Source: Daphnia carinata (taxonomy: Eukaryota; Arthropoda; Branchiopoda; Diplostraca; Daphniidae). Taken from it: 64,000 nucleotides of DNA. A program made the translations under genes and the position numbers. Where the stretch lies: NCBI RefSeq assembly GCF_022539665.2, contig NC_081336.1:6988278-7052277 (forward strand). Direction: 5' to 3'. Of the stretch, positions 39,110 to 51,660 are shown in pieces (the first letter of the stretch is position 1; the number at the start of each line of letters is the position of its first letter). Below the pieces are notes generated by a model, which worked only from the letters and a program-made list of their open reading frames with translations, was not told where the DNA came from and ran no database searches.

Positions 39110-40379
39110 AGAAAAATGTATGAGCAGGTTCTTTTTTTTGGGGGGGGGGGTCTATCGGGTGTAGTTGAGCAACGATGAAATGGCCATCGTCCGATGAGAG
39201 TCATAGATGAAATCCATGTTTTTGTGTGTAATAGTAGTTCTATCATCTCTCTCTTTTCTTTTCTTTTCCGTGTATTCCCCGTTCCAACTTCAGGGAATTT
39301 TTTACACACAACGTCCATATAACAATCGTATATGTACGAGCTAAGGGCAATCATATAATCATATCGGGGAGGGCAGGCAGAAACACGTCCGACGGCCAAT
39401 CTTTTTTTTCATCTTTCTGATGGCCACTATCACCAAGGACTAGGACACGTTTGTTTGTTTTAAATCAAAATCTAACTAACGTCAATTGGCCTTCTTTTTT
39501 TTTTTTTTTTTTTTGAAGATATATACACACAGGTTATCTGAAAATGAAGGGAAGCAGCCTCGCGTGACTCGTGACATTGCAAGCTTCCTTCCCCCTCTCT
39601 GTACATACTCTGGGCAATATATCCCTTCCCCTTCTAACTCGTAAAAAAGAAAAAAAAATGTAGACGGGAAATATGCTGGGCACTTGCATATCGTTGAGTT
39701 GAAATGGTCCGTCTGCTGGACAGAAAACCATCCGAAAAGGTCTCAGATCACATTTTCTTTCCCCCTCTATCTTTTACTTCGTGCTTCATACATGTATACA
39801 TATGGAAAAAGGGGAGGGGTGAACATATAGAAATGGAGAGAATCCCGCGGGAGCGCTCCGGCCGTGATTCAACTGTCGATTCCCAATGGAATTGCACCCC
39901 CCCCCCCCTTCCTACGATTCCATTTCGAATTTTTTTTTCGTTGTTGTTGTTACCATCCGTCGAGTGAGTTTTATTTCTTTCCTTTCGCAATTGGACGAGG
40001 TTCTGACATCCGCAAAGATCTTCATTCTTGCACTACAATCAAACGTCCCCATGCAAATGAAGCATTTCATTTTCTCTGTTAATATTCAATCACTCGGACG
40101 CTGTTTTAACTACAAAATAAAAGGTCACTGATGGCTTTCAAGTTAAGGTCACCTCTTGTAAGGCTCTTTTTTTTTTTCTCCTTATAGAAACGAGTCATAT
40201 TGATATGTTTCTATCTTTTTTTTTTCTATTCACGAAAAGGAAAATGTGAGGGGATGGATGCATTGTTTGATTCTCGTACAGCATCAGGCGAAAATAGAAA
40301 TGTATATAGCGTGTTGCGTAAAGCCACCGGAGACTTATCAGTCATGGAGCAGACTTGCCACTATATGCTCTTCTATATG

Positions 40380-40403
40380 TATATATATATATATATATAT
40401 ATA
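40380..40403. repeat. (TA)12 microsatellite
   Basis: Alternating TA tract of about 24 nt. Confidence 0.9.
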
Positions 40404-43181
40404 AAATCCGAGAGGTTGTTTGGAAATGTTTTTCACAGTCTTTTGTCGTACGGAGAACCACTCACACACACACACACCCCTCGCCTTGTATTCAACCCTC
40501 GTTTTCCTCTCCATCTCTCTCTCTCTCTCTTTTTTTTTTTTTTTTTTGGTTTGTTATGTGTAACAGATTTTGGAGTCTATAAGAGCATGAACTGTATATA
40601 TGTGTGTGTACCTTAAACAAACCACATAGGCTCGTCTATAAGGTTTCTAAGATGTTTTGTGGCACTGCCGCGTATAGCGGATCATCCATCACATTTTGGA
40701 GTGCCCTCGTTTTCATATGCCGAAAAACACGTGATCGGCTTTTTACGTTCTGTTTTTATAGGGGTACGTACTGTATATCAAAAGTGATTTTTCGATCAGC
40801 GTAAATCAGATGGGCTACACACACACACTCGTCTACCCGTAACGTCTAATGGCTTTTCGTCGTTTCGTCTGTGTCTATAAATCTGTGTGATGCATCGCTA
40901 TATCAAATGGCAGTTCCAGTTTTTCGACCAACACGATGATGTTCCATTACATCGTATAGAGCTATTTTAGTAAATACCACACATATAGAAGAAGATAAAA
41001 AAAAACAAAAAAACTTGTTGATTACACACGCACACACACACAAATGGAACGAGTTTCCCTTTGTGAATCTCTTCCCCCCCCCCCCCCACGAAACGTATAA
41101 ATGAAATGACACCCCAAAATAAGAAAATTGCCAATTTTTTTATTTAAATTTGTGTCTGTCTGTCTGTGTTATTTTATTTTATTCTATTTTTCTTTTTTTT
41201 TTTTTTTTTTGTTACTTCCATTTATTGCATTCGTCTGGTGGTCCTCCGTTAGTGGCGGCGGCAGTTTGTCAGTCAAAGTAACGGGGGGGGGCGCAAAAGT
41301 TGTCGCAACGATCTGTTGGATTTTTTTGGGTTGTTTTTTAAAGCTCTAATAGCTAAACCACACGCGTGGAGGGAATTCATAATTGAACGAAGCTTTTTGC
41401 ACGAAAACACCGACTCCCGCATTGACTTGGTCTTCTTTTTTTTCGTGTGTGTGTGTCTGTGTGTGTAACCTTCAATGCTGACCGCGGTGCGCGCACAGCA
41501 CTCTCTTTTTTCCGTTTCGTTCACTCAATCACGGTGTGTATATAAGGTAGGTACGTCATTTCAGACCCGATACAAAGTATCTATCTCTTTTTTTTTTTTT
41601 CTATTTGAATATTTTATATCCCCTATTTTTTTTTTTTTTTATTCGATTTTGCTGGGCGCCAGCCGGACTTCTTTTATTTTTTTTTCCGTCCGCTTCTTTT
41701 ATGTAATGCCAAAAAAAAAGAAGGGAGGGTACAGAGCTACTGTGTAAGCGCTATATAACATCGTGAAATAAATGATTGAATAGTTTCAATTCACCCCACC
41801 CCGCCTCCTTTTTTTGTTTTTATTATTTAAATTCGGTTTCAAACCTTTGCATTTCGTTTTGGTTTCTATCACCTGGCCGGCCAAATGGACCGAGATGAAA
41901 TATTGAAACAAGTCAACGTCAATGCTTGTTGAACTCGTGAAAAAAAAAAAAAAAAGAATTTAAAGGCAAACTTGTCCCCTATCAGTGTTTCTTCAGCCGA
42001 ATAAATATCACAAAACGGGCTGAAAAAAAAAGAAAAGAAGGCACAACACATAAGAAAAATAAAAAAAAACTAAACATGGTGCGTTTGGCTATCAAGAAAA
42101 ATAAAAAAAAAATCAATTGACAAATAAAACAAAAGGCGCTCGAGAGCCGTTGGACACATCACCAAAAGAGAGAGGAGGGGGGGAGGTCCGGTTACGTATG
42201 TTTGGCACGTTCCTAAGCTATAAAAGTTGAAGCGTTTCTCTCTCTCTCTCTTTCTCCTAGAAAAGAAAAGAAAAAAAAAAAAGTTTGTGTGTCATTTTTT
42301 TTTCTTTTTTTTTCTTTTCTTATAGAGGGGAATGGGGGGGGGGGAGATCTTTTTCGTCCGTGTGTGGTGGGTAGAAGAGCGACAGATAAGTGTTTGTTCA
42401 TTCGTTTTCCGTGGAACGTGCGCTGCGAGAGAGAGAGAAATAATAAAAGATCACCAGACGTTGATCTTTAAATGTATGGCCTTTGCCCACCACGCTAATA
42501 TTCCCTTTATTATTTTTATTTAATATATATACAAAAAAAAAAAAAAAATAGAATTTCATCGACATTCAGTTTGTTATGCAGATGGGAAGCCGAGTGTCTA
42601 TTTTTAGCATTGAACTATGGGGAGAGCGGCGGTCAGATGAAAGGTGGATCACTAATCATCGCGTGTTGCGTCAACGCTCGGACATTTAGAAGAAAGAGAG
42701 AAAACCCGTTTTCTGCATAGTGAATTAGAAAAAAAAAAAGAAAATATGGCATCATCTATTTGCGTGTGTATACGCGCAGTGAAAAACAATTTGGATATGG
42801 CGCCACACACGCAGTACATTTTCAAATGGCGACCAAGTGTCGAGACTTTTTCTCTATCTACCTTGTTATTATTTGATTTTTTTCGGAGCTTGTTCCACTG
42901 TAGACACACACACAGGTATATATCGTGTAAATGTCTAGCTCGTGCTGTTTTTGCTTTTTTTAGACGTCCGAGTTTCAATCAATTGTGTGTAGATGTCCAA
43001 ATGAGGGCGATTGCATCCCCTTTGTTGTGTTCTTTTGAATGTTTCGAACCGATTCTTACGCCATTGTTTCTACAATTCTCCATTATGATGTTTGTTGTTG
43101 GCCCATTTTTTTTTATATTATTTGCCAAGTCAATTTTTTTTTAATGAGCTAATGTATATTTCTAGATCCAATTTTTCTTGG

Positions 43182-43214
43182 CAAGCCCGAATGAGGTTGT
43201 TTAACTCGGGCTTG
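43182..43214. repeat. 9-bp perfect inverted repeat
   Basis: CAAGCCCGA at 43182-43190 and TCGGGCTTG at 43206-43214 with a 15-nt loop. The same AAGCCCGA core occurs twice as a direct repeat at 54511-54539 on the other side of spalt. Confidence 0.6.
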
Positions 43215-46015
43215 TTTTTGGTTTTTTGAGTTACACACAATTGTCGTGAAATGCTTACAATGAAAGTGAGAAAACGATTGACATTATGCCTCTTATTTCG
43301 TAAGAAAACAAAAAAGGACAAAAAATTGAATGCTGCAATTTTCTCAGTTAGATAATAGGCGAACTCCGTCACATTTTGACACATTTCGGGCCAATTTTAG
43401 ACTCTGAAATTCGTATTTACATCGTGAGAAAATGATCTCGATTTTTGATTTTCAAATGGACGCCCTTTTGTTTTCTTTTTTGTTATAAATACATAACATA
43501 AAGTAAAAAAAAAACAAAAAAACAAAAAGGACAGAATGGCAAATATCACCTGGCGGTGACAACCCGTTCTCGTTATTATTTGTAACTATAAATATAAACG
43601 CTTTTGAAAAGAGACTTCATCTGGTGAGGTCTAGACGCTCCAGTGATTCTCAGCTGCGTTCAATCGAGCGATGAAACCCCATCCATCCAGCCTCTCTCTA
43701 CGTGTCGGGATCTGCGCTTTCTTTTTTTTTATTCCTTCCGAGAAAAAGAAAAAAAGCACAAAAGAAATTTGTGGAAAACAAATTTTTTTTTGTTTTTGTT
43801 TTTTTTTTTCGATTTCAAAAAGCGAGTTTGATTGTTTGTTTTTTTTTTAAAAAAAAGGACTCGCTTCAAATGTTTGTTGGATTGCAAAAACTGCCCTGAT
43901 AAAAAAGGGAATAATGTAAATGAAAACATTATAAAACTCGAGAAGATGATGAACTTGAATACGAACCCCCCCCCCTACCGTTCTCTGTCCTATCCTCCCA
44001 ACAAACTCGTTTCGTTTTTCTTTTGAAATTTCGATTGCACCTTTTCTTTGAATGCTTAGTTGGCAAGACAGAAAGAAATGATCTCTTTCTTTTCAAGGTT
44101 AGTGGTGTCTACCAGTTTTAGTTGGATAATTGGAGGACCGATTAGAGTGTTTTTAATAACTCCATGTCAGTTGACACACACAAACACTAATGAAGCCCCC
44201 CCCCCCCCACAAACAAAATAATATGAAAGTGCTTATATAAAAAAAATTGATTCCTTTTTCCTGCATTTTCATGCGGGATGGGTGGCCTAAAAAATAGAGG
44301 CAACTGGGGGCTGTCTAATTTCACTTATAACGTCCGAGATCATACGTTTGTATTTCGCTTGTATCTAATTGTTGCTGTGTATATGCGTGTGTGGTCTCTC
44401 GCTACCTTTTTATTAATTGTGCTGGTCTTATCATCATCCGTATGACTCATTATTCCAACATCAATTTGCAATGGTATTATTTTCTTTTATTCGCAATCGT
44501 GATGACATTTGTTTTCGAAATAAAGCCCAGAGAACACCCCCCCCTCCCCGGAGCAGAAGGGGGAGATATGAAAAAAACAAAACAAATGAACGAAAAATAC
44601 AATGGAACACAGAAGACGAAAGTGAAACAGAAGGGGGGGGGGAGTTAAAAGAATAAGAGACACTTAAAAAAAAAGGGGGTGGAGAAAATCGGGAGGAATA
44701 AAAGGTGGGCAAGTATATGTATGTATATACCATAATCAAAATGTATAGAGAAGTTTACATAGACGAACGTTGAAATGACAAACGAAACGAAATAAACGCG
44801 CACATTAAATTTGAAAACAAAAAAAAAAAAATGAAGAAGCGGGAAATTCAAAGACGATTTTTTGTTTTGTTTTGTAGAAAGAAGAAACTTAAAAATGTAA
44901 CACAATGAAATTTATACAATGCCTTTCTTCGTGTGTCTGTGTGTGTGTGTTGCACGAAATATACTTTGACAAAGCTTAAAGGGTCAGACAACAGTCGCAA
45001 TCGTTCACGGTTCGTGTAGAGCCTAACATTTATATTATATTCACACTTGCATGTATACGCGTTAAGAAACATGAAATACAAGCAAAATGTTTGTTTGTTT
45101 TTTTTTTGTCTTTTTTGTGAAGTGTGGAGTATAGAATAGGCGGGGGAGGCGACTAGCATCTAGTTAGGAACATGTATAACAGATCCAATCAGACAAAATG
45201 TTTTCCACCTTATTTTTTTTTTTTTTTTTTTTTTTAATGACGAAAAGAGAATGAAATTAAAATGACGCCGAATGGTGGTTTGAAAAGAAAGAGTTTGTAT
45301 GCTAAATGTGTGTGCACTGTTCATACGTCAATTATAATGGAGATGTATACATTTTCTGGACTTTTGAAAAGGATGAAAACAAATATAAAAAAAAAAGAAA
45401 AGAAATGCTAAACAGAGGGAGAATTTAGATGATAAGGGAAGGCCGTCATTTGAATTTCGCCTTCGTCTAACAAACGTGCGTGAATGCCCTGGGCCAAATG
45501 TGCAGGAGGGGTCATAGGCTTTTTTTTTTTTCTAATAGCAACACTATTTTTCAATTTGTTATTCATATTACAGTAAATAAAACACACCGTACATTTTTTT
45601 TTTCAATAGCAGGACATTCATACAATCAGCACCAAATCAAACGGCATCACGAGAACATTAAAATTTGAATCCCAATCTTTTTTTTTGTTTTCTTTTTTAG
45701 TTTATCTCTAAAAAAAAAAAAGAAATGAATCTAAAATTGATAAATATAGAGATTTGAACATTTGTGTTTTACATTAGAAAGGAATGAAACGAGAGAAAGA
45801 GAATAGAGAGGGACACACATCAACGGGTGCACGTAACTCTAATGCGTGAAGCTTTTGAAAAGGAGAACCGATTGAACGAACGACATGAAAACATTCAATC
45901 CATCTTCAACAATGTTAACGAGCGAAAAAGAAAAATATGTTTGTTTTTTTTTTCCTAAAGGGTAACGATATGTGTCTCGTATGGGGGTGGGGCCAGATGT
46001 GCGTGAACGTGAAAT

Positions 46016-46032
46016 GGGGGGGGGGGGGGGGG
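46016..46032. repeat. Poly-G run of 17
   Basis: Seventeen consecutive G on the plus strand about 240 nt beyond the spalt stop codon. In a spalt transcript it would be poly-C. It may be within the 3'UTR. Confidence 0.85.
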
Positions 46033-46272
46033 AAGGACAGAGAGAAAGGGGGGCCAAAAAAAAAATCATAGTTTATACTGTTTCCCTAAACACCCAGCCT
46101 TCGTGAACCTTATCGGCAGCTTCCAAAGTTCGGGACGAAACGGGACGAAAAAATGATTTCGATGAGATCGCAGGAGCCAAGGCCATCTGATAAAAAACAG
46201 CAACGAGTTAATGACAATGTTTACAATCAAGAGAAAGAAAAGAAGAAAAAAAAAATGTACCTGATGGTCAGT

Positions 46273-49200
46273 TCAATAGCGTTCGGGCAATGGTCCCGGT
46301 GGTACGGGAAGAGCCGATCTGCGTGCAGCTCCGTGAACGCGATAGGGCGGCGGCGGGCTGGACTGATGCAACATCTGTTGCTGTTGCGATCCAGTTGCAC
46401 TGGTCGCTGCCGAAGCCAACTGACTAGCCGGGCTGATGCTGCTGCTACTCTCGCTGCTACCTGAAGAGCGTCTGCGACGTCTCGAATCATCGGTCGGCCG
46501 TTGATTTGAAGCCTGCTCCCGTTTAGCGTGAACGCTCGACGAGTGAGCGCGATGCGACATGGCGGACCGTTGATGCAATTGCATCTGCTGTTGCTGCGCC
46601 GTTGCCAATAGCAACTCGGAATTGTTTTGCTCCTTCAAAGGCAATCCGTTCTCGTGATGCAGGTGGTGAAGAGGACCTCCGTTGCGATCGTGGCTGTGTT
46701 GGATTGTCAACGAGAGGCAATGCTCTTTGAGGGCAGCTGGTGTCGGGTTCAACATCATCATAGCGGCCAGGTTGTTATTGGCTGACGTGCGTCGATCGTT
46801 GAACTGCCCACCGGCCGGCGGTGGAGGCGGTGGGGGTAGGTGGTGCTGGTTGTGATGCAGATTGAAATCATCCGAAGAGTTGCTCTTGTTCGACGAGTCC
46901 TTAACGGAACACGAAGACGATCTCGAGCGCGAACGATCGGCATTAACACTGTTGAGCAACTCAACAGAGATAGGTGTTCCGTCGCGGTTCTTGTGCGTCA
47001 TCATGTGCTGTTTCATATTGCCCTGGGCAACGTCGAGAGTTGTTTAAAAGAATCCCAACCGAAGAGTTGTTTTTAGGAAAAAGGATGCGGGGGATGCAAC
47101 ATACCTTAGTGGAGAATCCTCGGTCACAAATGGCGCATTTAAATGGCCGCTCTTTGGTGTGGCTGCGGTAATGGATCTCGAGGGCGGAGTGACAAGCGAA
47201 CGTCTTGAAGCAAATGTTACATGTGGTGTTTCCACGGCCTAAAACGGTCGCCAACGCATTTCCCAAATAAAAATTAATTTGAAACATTTGATAATCACTC
47301 ATCCACATCCCCATATCATAATTTGCGTAATTCGAAAACAAGATGAGCTGTGATTTTTTTTGATCAACATTGCGGATAGATTTACCTGGAGCGCTGATGG
47401 GCAGGTTGAGCGGGTTGAATGATGGCGATGCCATGACGGCCGACGTTAGCGATGAGAGGGCCGACGCTGGCGAAGTGTTGGAGCTGATGGCCGGGCTGGA
47501 TGATGTTGAAAACGAGACGGACGTGCCGGTGGTGAGTCCGCTGGACACTGTCAAACCCCCGCCTGATTGTTGCATGTTAAAAGCAGACGGAACGAAGGTC
47601 GTTGATGGCAATGCGATGGGAGCAGAAGACGAAGAAGACGTTGGCCCAGCGAACAGGGGTGGGCCTCCGCGGGCGGCCGTTAAATCCAGCGGAGAAGTAG
47701 ACGGACGATGTTGGCCGACCGTCGACGTCGGTTTAGACGGCGGAGTCGGTGGCGGAGGTAGCGGAACAGACGCGCTCATCGTCGGGCTATGACTGACCGG
47801 CATCTTCTTATTGGCCGGCGGCTTATCGCCCGGCGTCGAAGAGCGAGTCGGCGAAAATTCAAACTGACGTAGACGTTGCAATTGTTGCTGACGTATCTGC
47901 TCGGCCGTGGACGCTTCATCGGCGCTCGACATCTTCTCGCTTTTAATCAAATTACTCCGCATGATCTTAGCGCGTTCGTTGCTGGGCGACGCCATCTGAC
48001 GCTCGGGCGAGTCCAGTTCGCTCGCCTGTTCGTCCTGATGGAGCGAAGACTCTTCGTCTTCTTCGCCATCTTCATCGTCACCGTCGTCTTCGTCGTCGTC
48101 CATCATCGTCATATCGGCGAAATCTTGTTGATATTTGCGGAAGAATTCCGCATTGGCCCGGCTGATTTGAGCCATGATCAATTGATGGCGCTCTTCGTCG
48201 CTCAAGGCTTGCCCGCCGGCCGCTTGCATCCTCTGCTGCAGTTGGTGCTGTAATTGCAGACCCAACAGGCCCGGATGATGATGCTGTTGAGACGAGGTCG
48301 TGGACGAAGTGGGCGAAAGAGCCTCGGAAGAGCTTCCGCCCATCTCGGCATCGCCGGCCATGTCGGCCATATCGTTATCGCCGTCCCTGTGCTCGCCCAT
48401 CAGCACACCGTTGGCGTCCTTGGCGTCTTGAAGGCCGCGCGAATTGAACGGGAATCCGATGGGCAATCCGTCGGGCCCTTGTTGCAGTCCGGCGAAGCCC
48501 GGATGGTGATGGAGGAACGGCGATTGATGATGCAAAAATGGATGGAATCCAGCCGGAAGGAATGGGAAACCAGGATGAGGGAACGGATCGCGCAATTCAG
48601 CCGCTTGGATCTGCTCCGGAGTCAAATCGGTCGGCTCGCCAGTGTGCAGACGAATGTGCTGCTGCAGGACGAGACCATTGGTGAACTTCTTGTGACAAAC
48701 TGGGCAAATGTGGAGGAGACGGGCAGGCGGTTTGGCTCGGTGGACGCCCATATGAGTCTTGAGATTGCCTTTGGTCGTGAATGCCCGACCGCAAATTTTG
48801 CACTTGAACGGCCTTTCGCCCGTGTGCGTCCGGTAGTGCATCTGAAGGGCCGATTTGCAGGAAAGAACCCGATGGCAAACGACGCACTGGTTGGGATCTA
48901 CCAACTTGTTCTCAATATTGTCGACCAATTGCTGAAGTTTAGCCGTGTCAGACGTTCTGGTGACCTCAATCAAACTTTCCCAAGCGTTGTCGTTCGATCC
49001 CGGTCTTGGGAGCAAGTTGGTGTAGATGGCCGGATCTTTAGCCGGATCGACATCGGAAGGTAAAAGCATGAAACCGGGCGGAGGCTGGCCGCCGTTGGCC
49101 ATGCCCTGCGAAGGGAACGAAGCGAAGCGATGCGATCCCGAGTTGGCCGGACTGTCCACTTCGGAATTGTTGGACGAGTGCTGCTGGAAGAGCAGCGATC

Positions 49201-51660
49201 CGTTGCCTACCCCGGCTGGCGGAGGAGATCCTTCAGCTCCGTCTGATAGAGGACTGTTCGATCTACGGCCGGACAGATTTTCCGGCCCGTCCGTGCTGTT
49301 GTTGTGCTCTTTATTGACCGGCTCGTCGTCCATGTCATCATCGACGTTATCGTCGGAGTCTTCCAGATCATCGTAAGGTTTGTGGCTGATCAATTTGCAT
49401 TTCATGCGATCGTCCATCGACGGACGGACGGCTTCATCCTGTTGGCTAGCGGATGACGATCGATCGTCGACGGAATGATCCAAATTGCGGCCGGTACCCC
49501 CGTTGTTCTCATCGGCCGTTTCGCCGTTTTTTCCGCTCTCTTCCACCGGAGGTTGCGGCGTTCCGGCCGATGATTCCCGGCCATCGCCAACGGGCGAATC
49601 CGTTTCCCTTTGCTCGTTGGTGTCGTTATCGGCCTCGTTGTCGTCGTCTTGTCGTTCGATTTTGACGACGGCGTCCGCTTTGATGGGCGATTCGGGCCGT
49701 TCCGTTTCTTTGGCCTTGCTTTCCATCGACGATTCGGCCGCTACTTCCTTGGCCGGCTCCGTTTCTTTGGGCATCGGAGGCAAGGCCATCAGAGGTGGGA
49801 ACATGGGGCGGATGCCGGCCGGCATCAGATCGCCGAGCGAGTGCGGACGGAACAGAAACGAATTGGACACGGGCACGACGGGGGCCGAACGGAAGAGGCT
49901 GCTGGACTGGGCCGGATGATGCTGATGATGGCCCGCGTGACTGACCGAGATGGACGACGATGACGGCGGCAGGAAACTGTGATGGTGATGATGGTGGTGA
50001 TGCGGCCCGGCCGGCGGTGGAGGTGGCGGAGGTGGAGACATTTTCGATTCATCCATGTCCAGTTGAGCCAAAAGCGGCGGGTGGAATTTGTCCAGGTGTT
50101 CGGGCACTGGGTGTGGGTTCATCTTGATGTGCGGGAACCGTTGGGCGTGTCGCTGGAAGTGAACTTTGAGGTTGCCCTTGGTGGTGAACCGGTTACCACA
50201 AATGTTGCACTTGAACGGCCGCTCGCCAGTATGCGACCGGATGTGAATTTGCAGAGCCGAATCGCTGCTAAAGACTTTTCCGCAATAGCGGCAACGGTGC
50301 TTGAAAAGTTGATCTTTCTTGCCACCGCTGGAACCGTTGCCGCAACCGCCGTCGCCCGGGCCGTTCGATCCGCTGCCCGAATGGCCGCCTCCGGCCGATC
50401 CTCCCAGTCCGTTGCGGAAGCCCAGCTCGTCGGCCAGGTTGGTGGCTAGCAGTCCTTGTGATGCGTTGTTCAACACTTGCTGGGCCGTCCTCTGTAGGAG
50501 ATCCAGCGTGCTGGGCCCTTCCGGATTGGTCGGAGGCTCGGACGTCTGCAGGATGGTGTCGGCCAGCGATCCGCCGGGCAATTGCGACATGAGGCTGGCC
50601 GTCGAGAAGGTGTTGTGAGAGTAAACTGAACTTGTCCACGACGAGCTGGACGTCACTGCTGTCGCTGTTGTTACGTTGGATGTCAATGGCGCCGACTGGG
50701 CCGGAAGAATCTTGGCCGTTGTGGACGATGGGACGAGATGATCTTCCCGCGAACGGCGGACGTCCTTCCCACTGGCCCGCGGTGATTGCGCAGCTGCTGA
50801 AGCGCTCCGGCCGTGCAGTTCGGCTTGCCCAGAAGGTCCGCTATCGCGAGGACGGGCCGCTGGAGTCGAAGTGCGCGAACTGTTCTCGCTTCCGCTGGAG
50901 GCTCTGACTGCTGTCCCAGGGTCCGTTTCGTGAGCCTCTAGGCTGTTGGCGTGTTGATGATTGGCCACGAATCCCATCAGATTGGCCATTCCGCCCTCCC
51001 TGCCGGACGCGGCCAATTGGCTGATCATAGGGCCGGCGGGTGCGGCCGAACTGGCCGCTGCTGGAACTGCGGCCGCTTGTTCGGCTTGGTTGTTGATCTG
51101 CAACTGTTGCTGCAGTTGCTGGATCAATTGCAGTTGCATAATCTGCTGCTGTTGCAAAGCGTAGAGCGTTGACTGAAGAACGGCCAGCTCTTGGATAGCA
51201 GCTGGGCTCTGTGAATCCTTGTTGGCCATGGCTGTGGCGGCGAACTGGGCGATGGCCATCTTCGTACTTTGGAGCGCATCCAACGTCACGTTGGCATTCG
51301 CCAGCGTAGCCGCATATGGGAACGGAAGCTGGGCGGCTGCTGGATCAGACGATCCAGCTGTGCCTAGAGCTGCTTGACTGGCCGCCGCGAACGGCAGATT
51401 GAGGGCTTTGTCCGTCATGGCCACTTCGTTCATGAGAGCAGCTGATGTGGCCAGCAGGACGTCCCTTTCGCGTGTCTGTTTTTTCAGCCTGGCCGGCAGA
51501 TCTTCAGTCTCTTCTTCTTCATCATCGTCGATGTCGCTGACGGCCTCTTGGTCGTCTTCATCGCTGGCCGTCATCATTTCTTCTTCTTCCTCGTCCCTCT
51601 TTCTCCGCCTCCCTCGCTTCTCGTTGTTGTTGTTCATTCGATCGTCCGGTGCTCCATCAT
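46273..51660 (-). CDS. sal: Spalt zinc-finger transcription factor (first exon missing)
   Basis: Three exons: 51660-47386, 47238-47105 and 47022-46273, about 1,719 residues. After an acidic start comes the conserved spalt region [20 protein letters not shown] and a Gln-rich [12 protein letters not shown] stretch used for SALL dimerisation. C2H2 fingers follow in the family layout. A pair near 50137-50305 ([38 protein letters not shown]), then the typical [18 protein letters not shown] triple near 48640-48890 ([51 protein letters not shown]). A C-terminal pair near 47190-46990 ([17 protein letters not shown], then [21 protein letters not shown] split by an intron). Long low-complexity linkers (Ser, Pro, His, Gln, acidic) lie between. 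Spalt proteins are nuclear repressors in limb, sensory and homeotic development. The usual short MSRRKQ-type first exon and N-terminal C2HC finger are not identified. Confidence 0.96.
47239..47385 (-). other. In-frame, stop-free spalt intron
   Basis: Donor CCAG|GTAAAT and acceptor CGTTTTAG|GCC bound a 147-nt intron. Its length is a multiple of three and it contains no stop in the coding frame, so retention would insert 49 residues before the C-terminal finger pair. Confidence 0.8.

Larger units (their letters stand above)
26640..46272. other. Gene desert on the 3' side of spalt
   Basis: About 19.6 kb with no credible protein-coding gene on either strand. AATAAA signals at 27000-27005 and 27041-27046 might end the CAP transcript. 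From about 27.3 kb the sequence changes character: very frequent runs of T, A, C or G of 8-25 nt, many CA/GT, TA, GA and TTC microsatellites, and small inverted repeats. Open frames here are low-complexity. It probably contains the spalt 3'UTR at its right end and distal regulatory elements. Confidence 0.6.

Noticed and set aside
38875-39399. 174-codon minus-strand open frame
   Set aside because: It contains long phenylalanine and proline runs from homopolymers and no recognisable domain.
48254-49063. 269-codon plus-strand open frame
   Set aside because: It is antisense to the zinc-finger region of spalt; the spalt strand shows the conserved protein.
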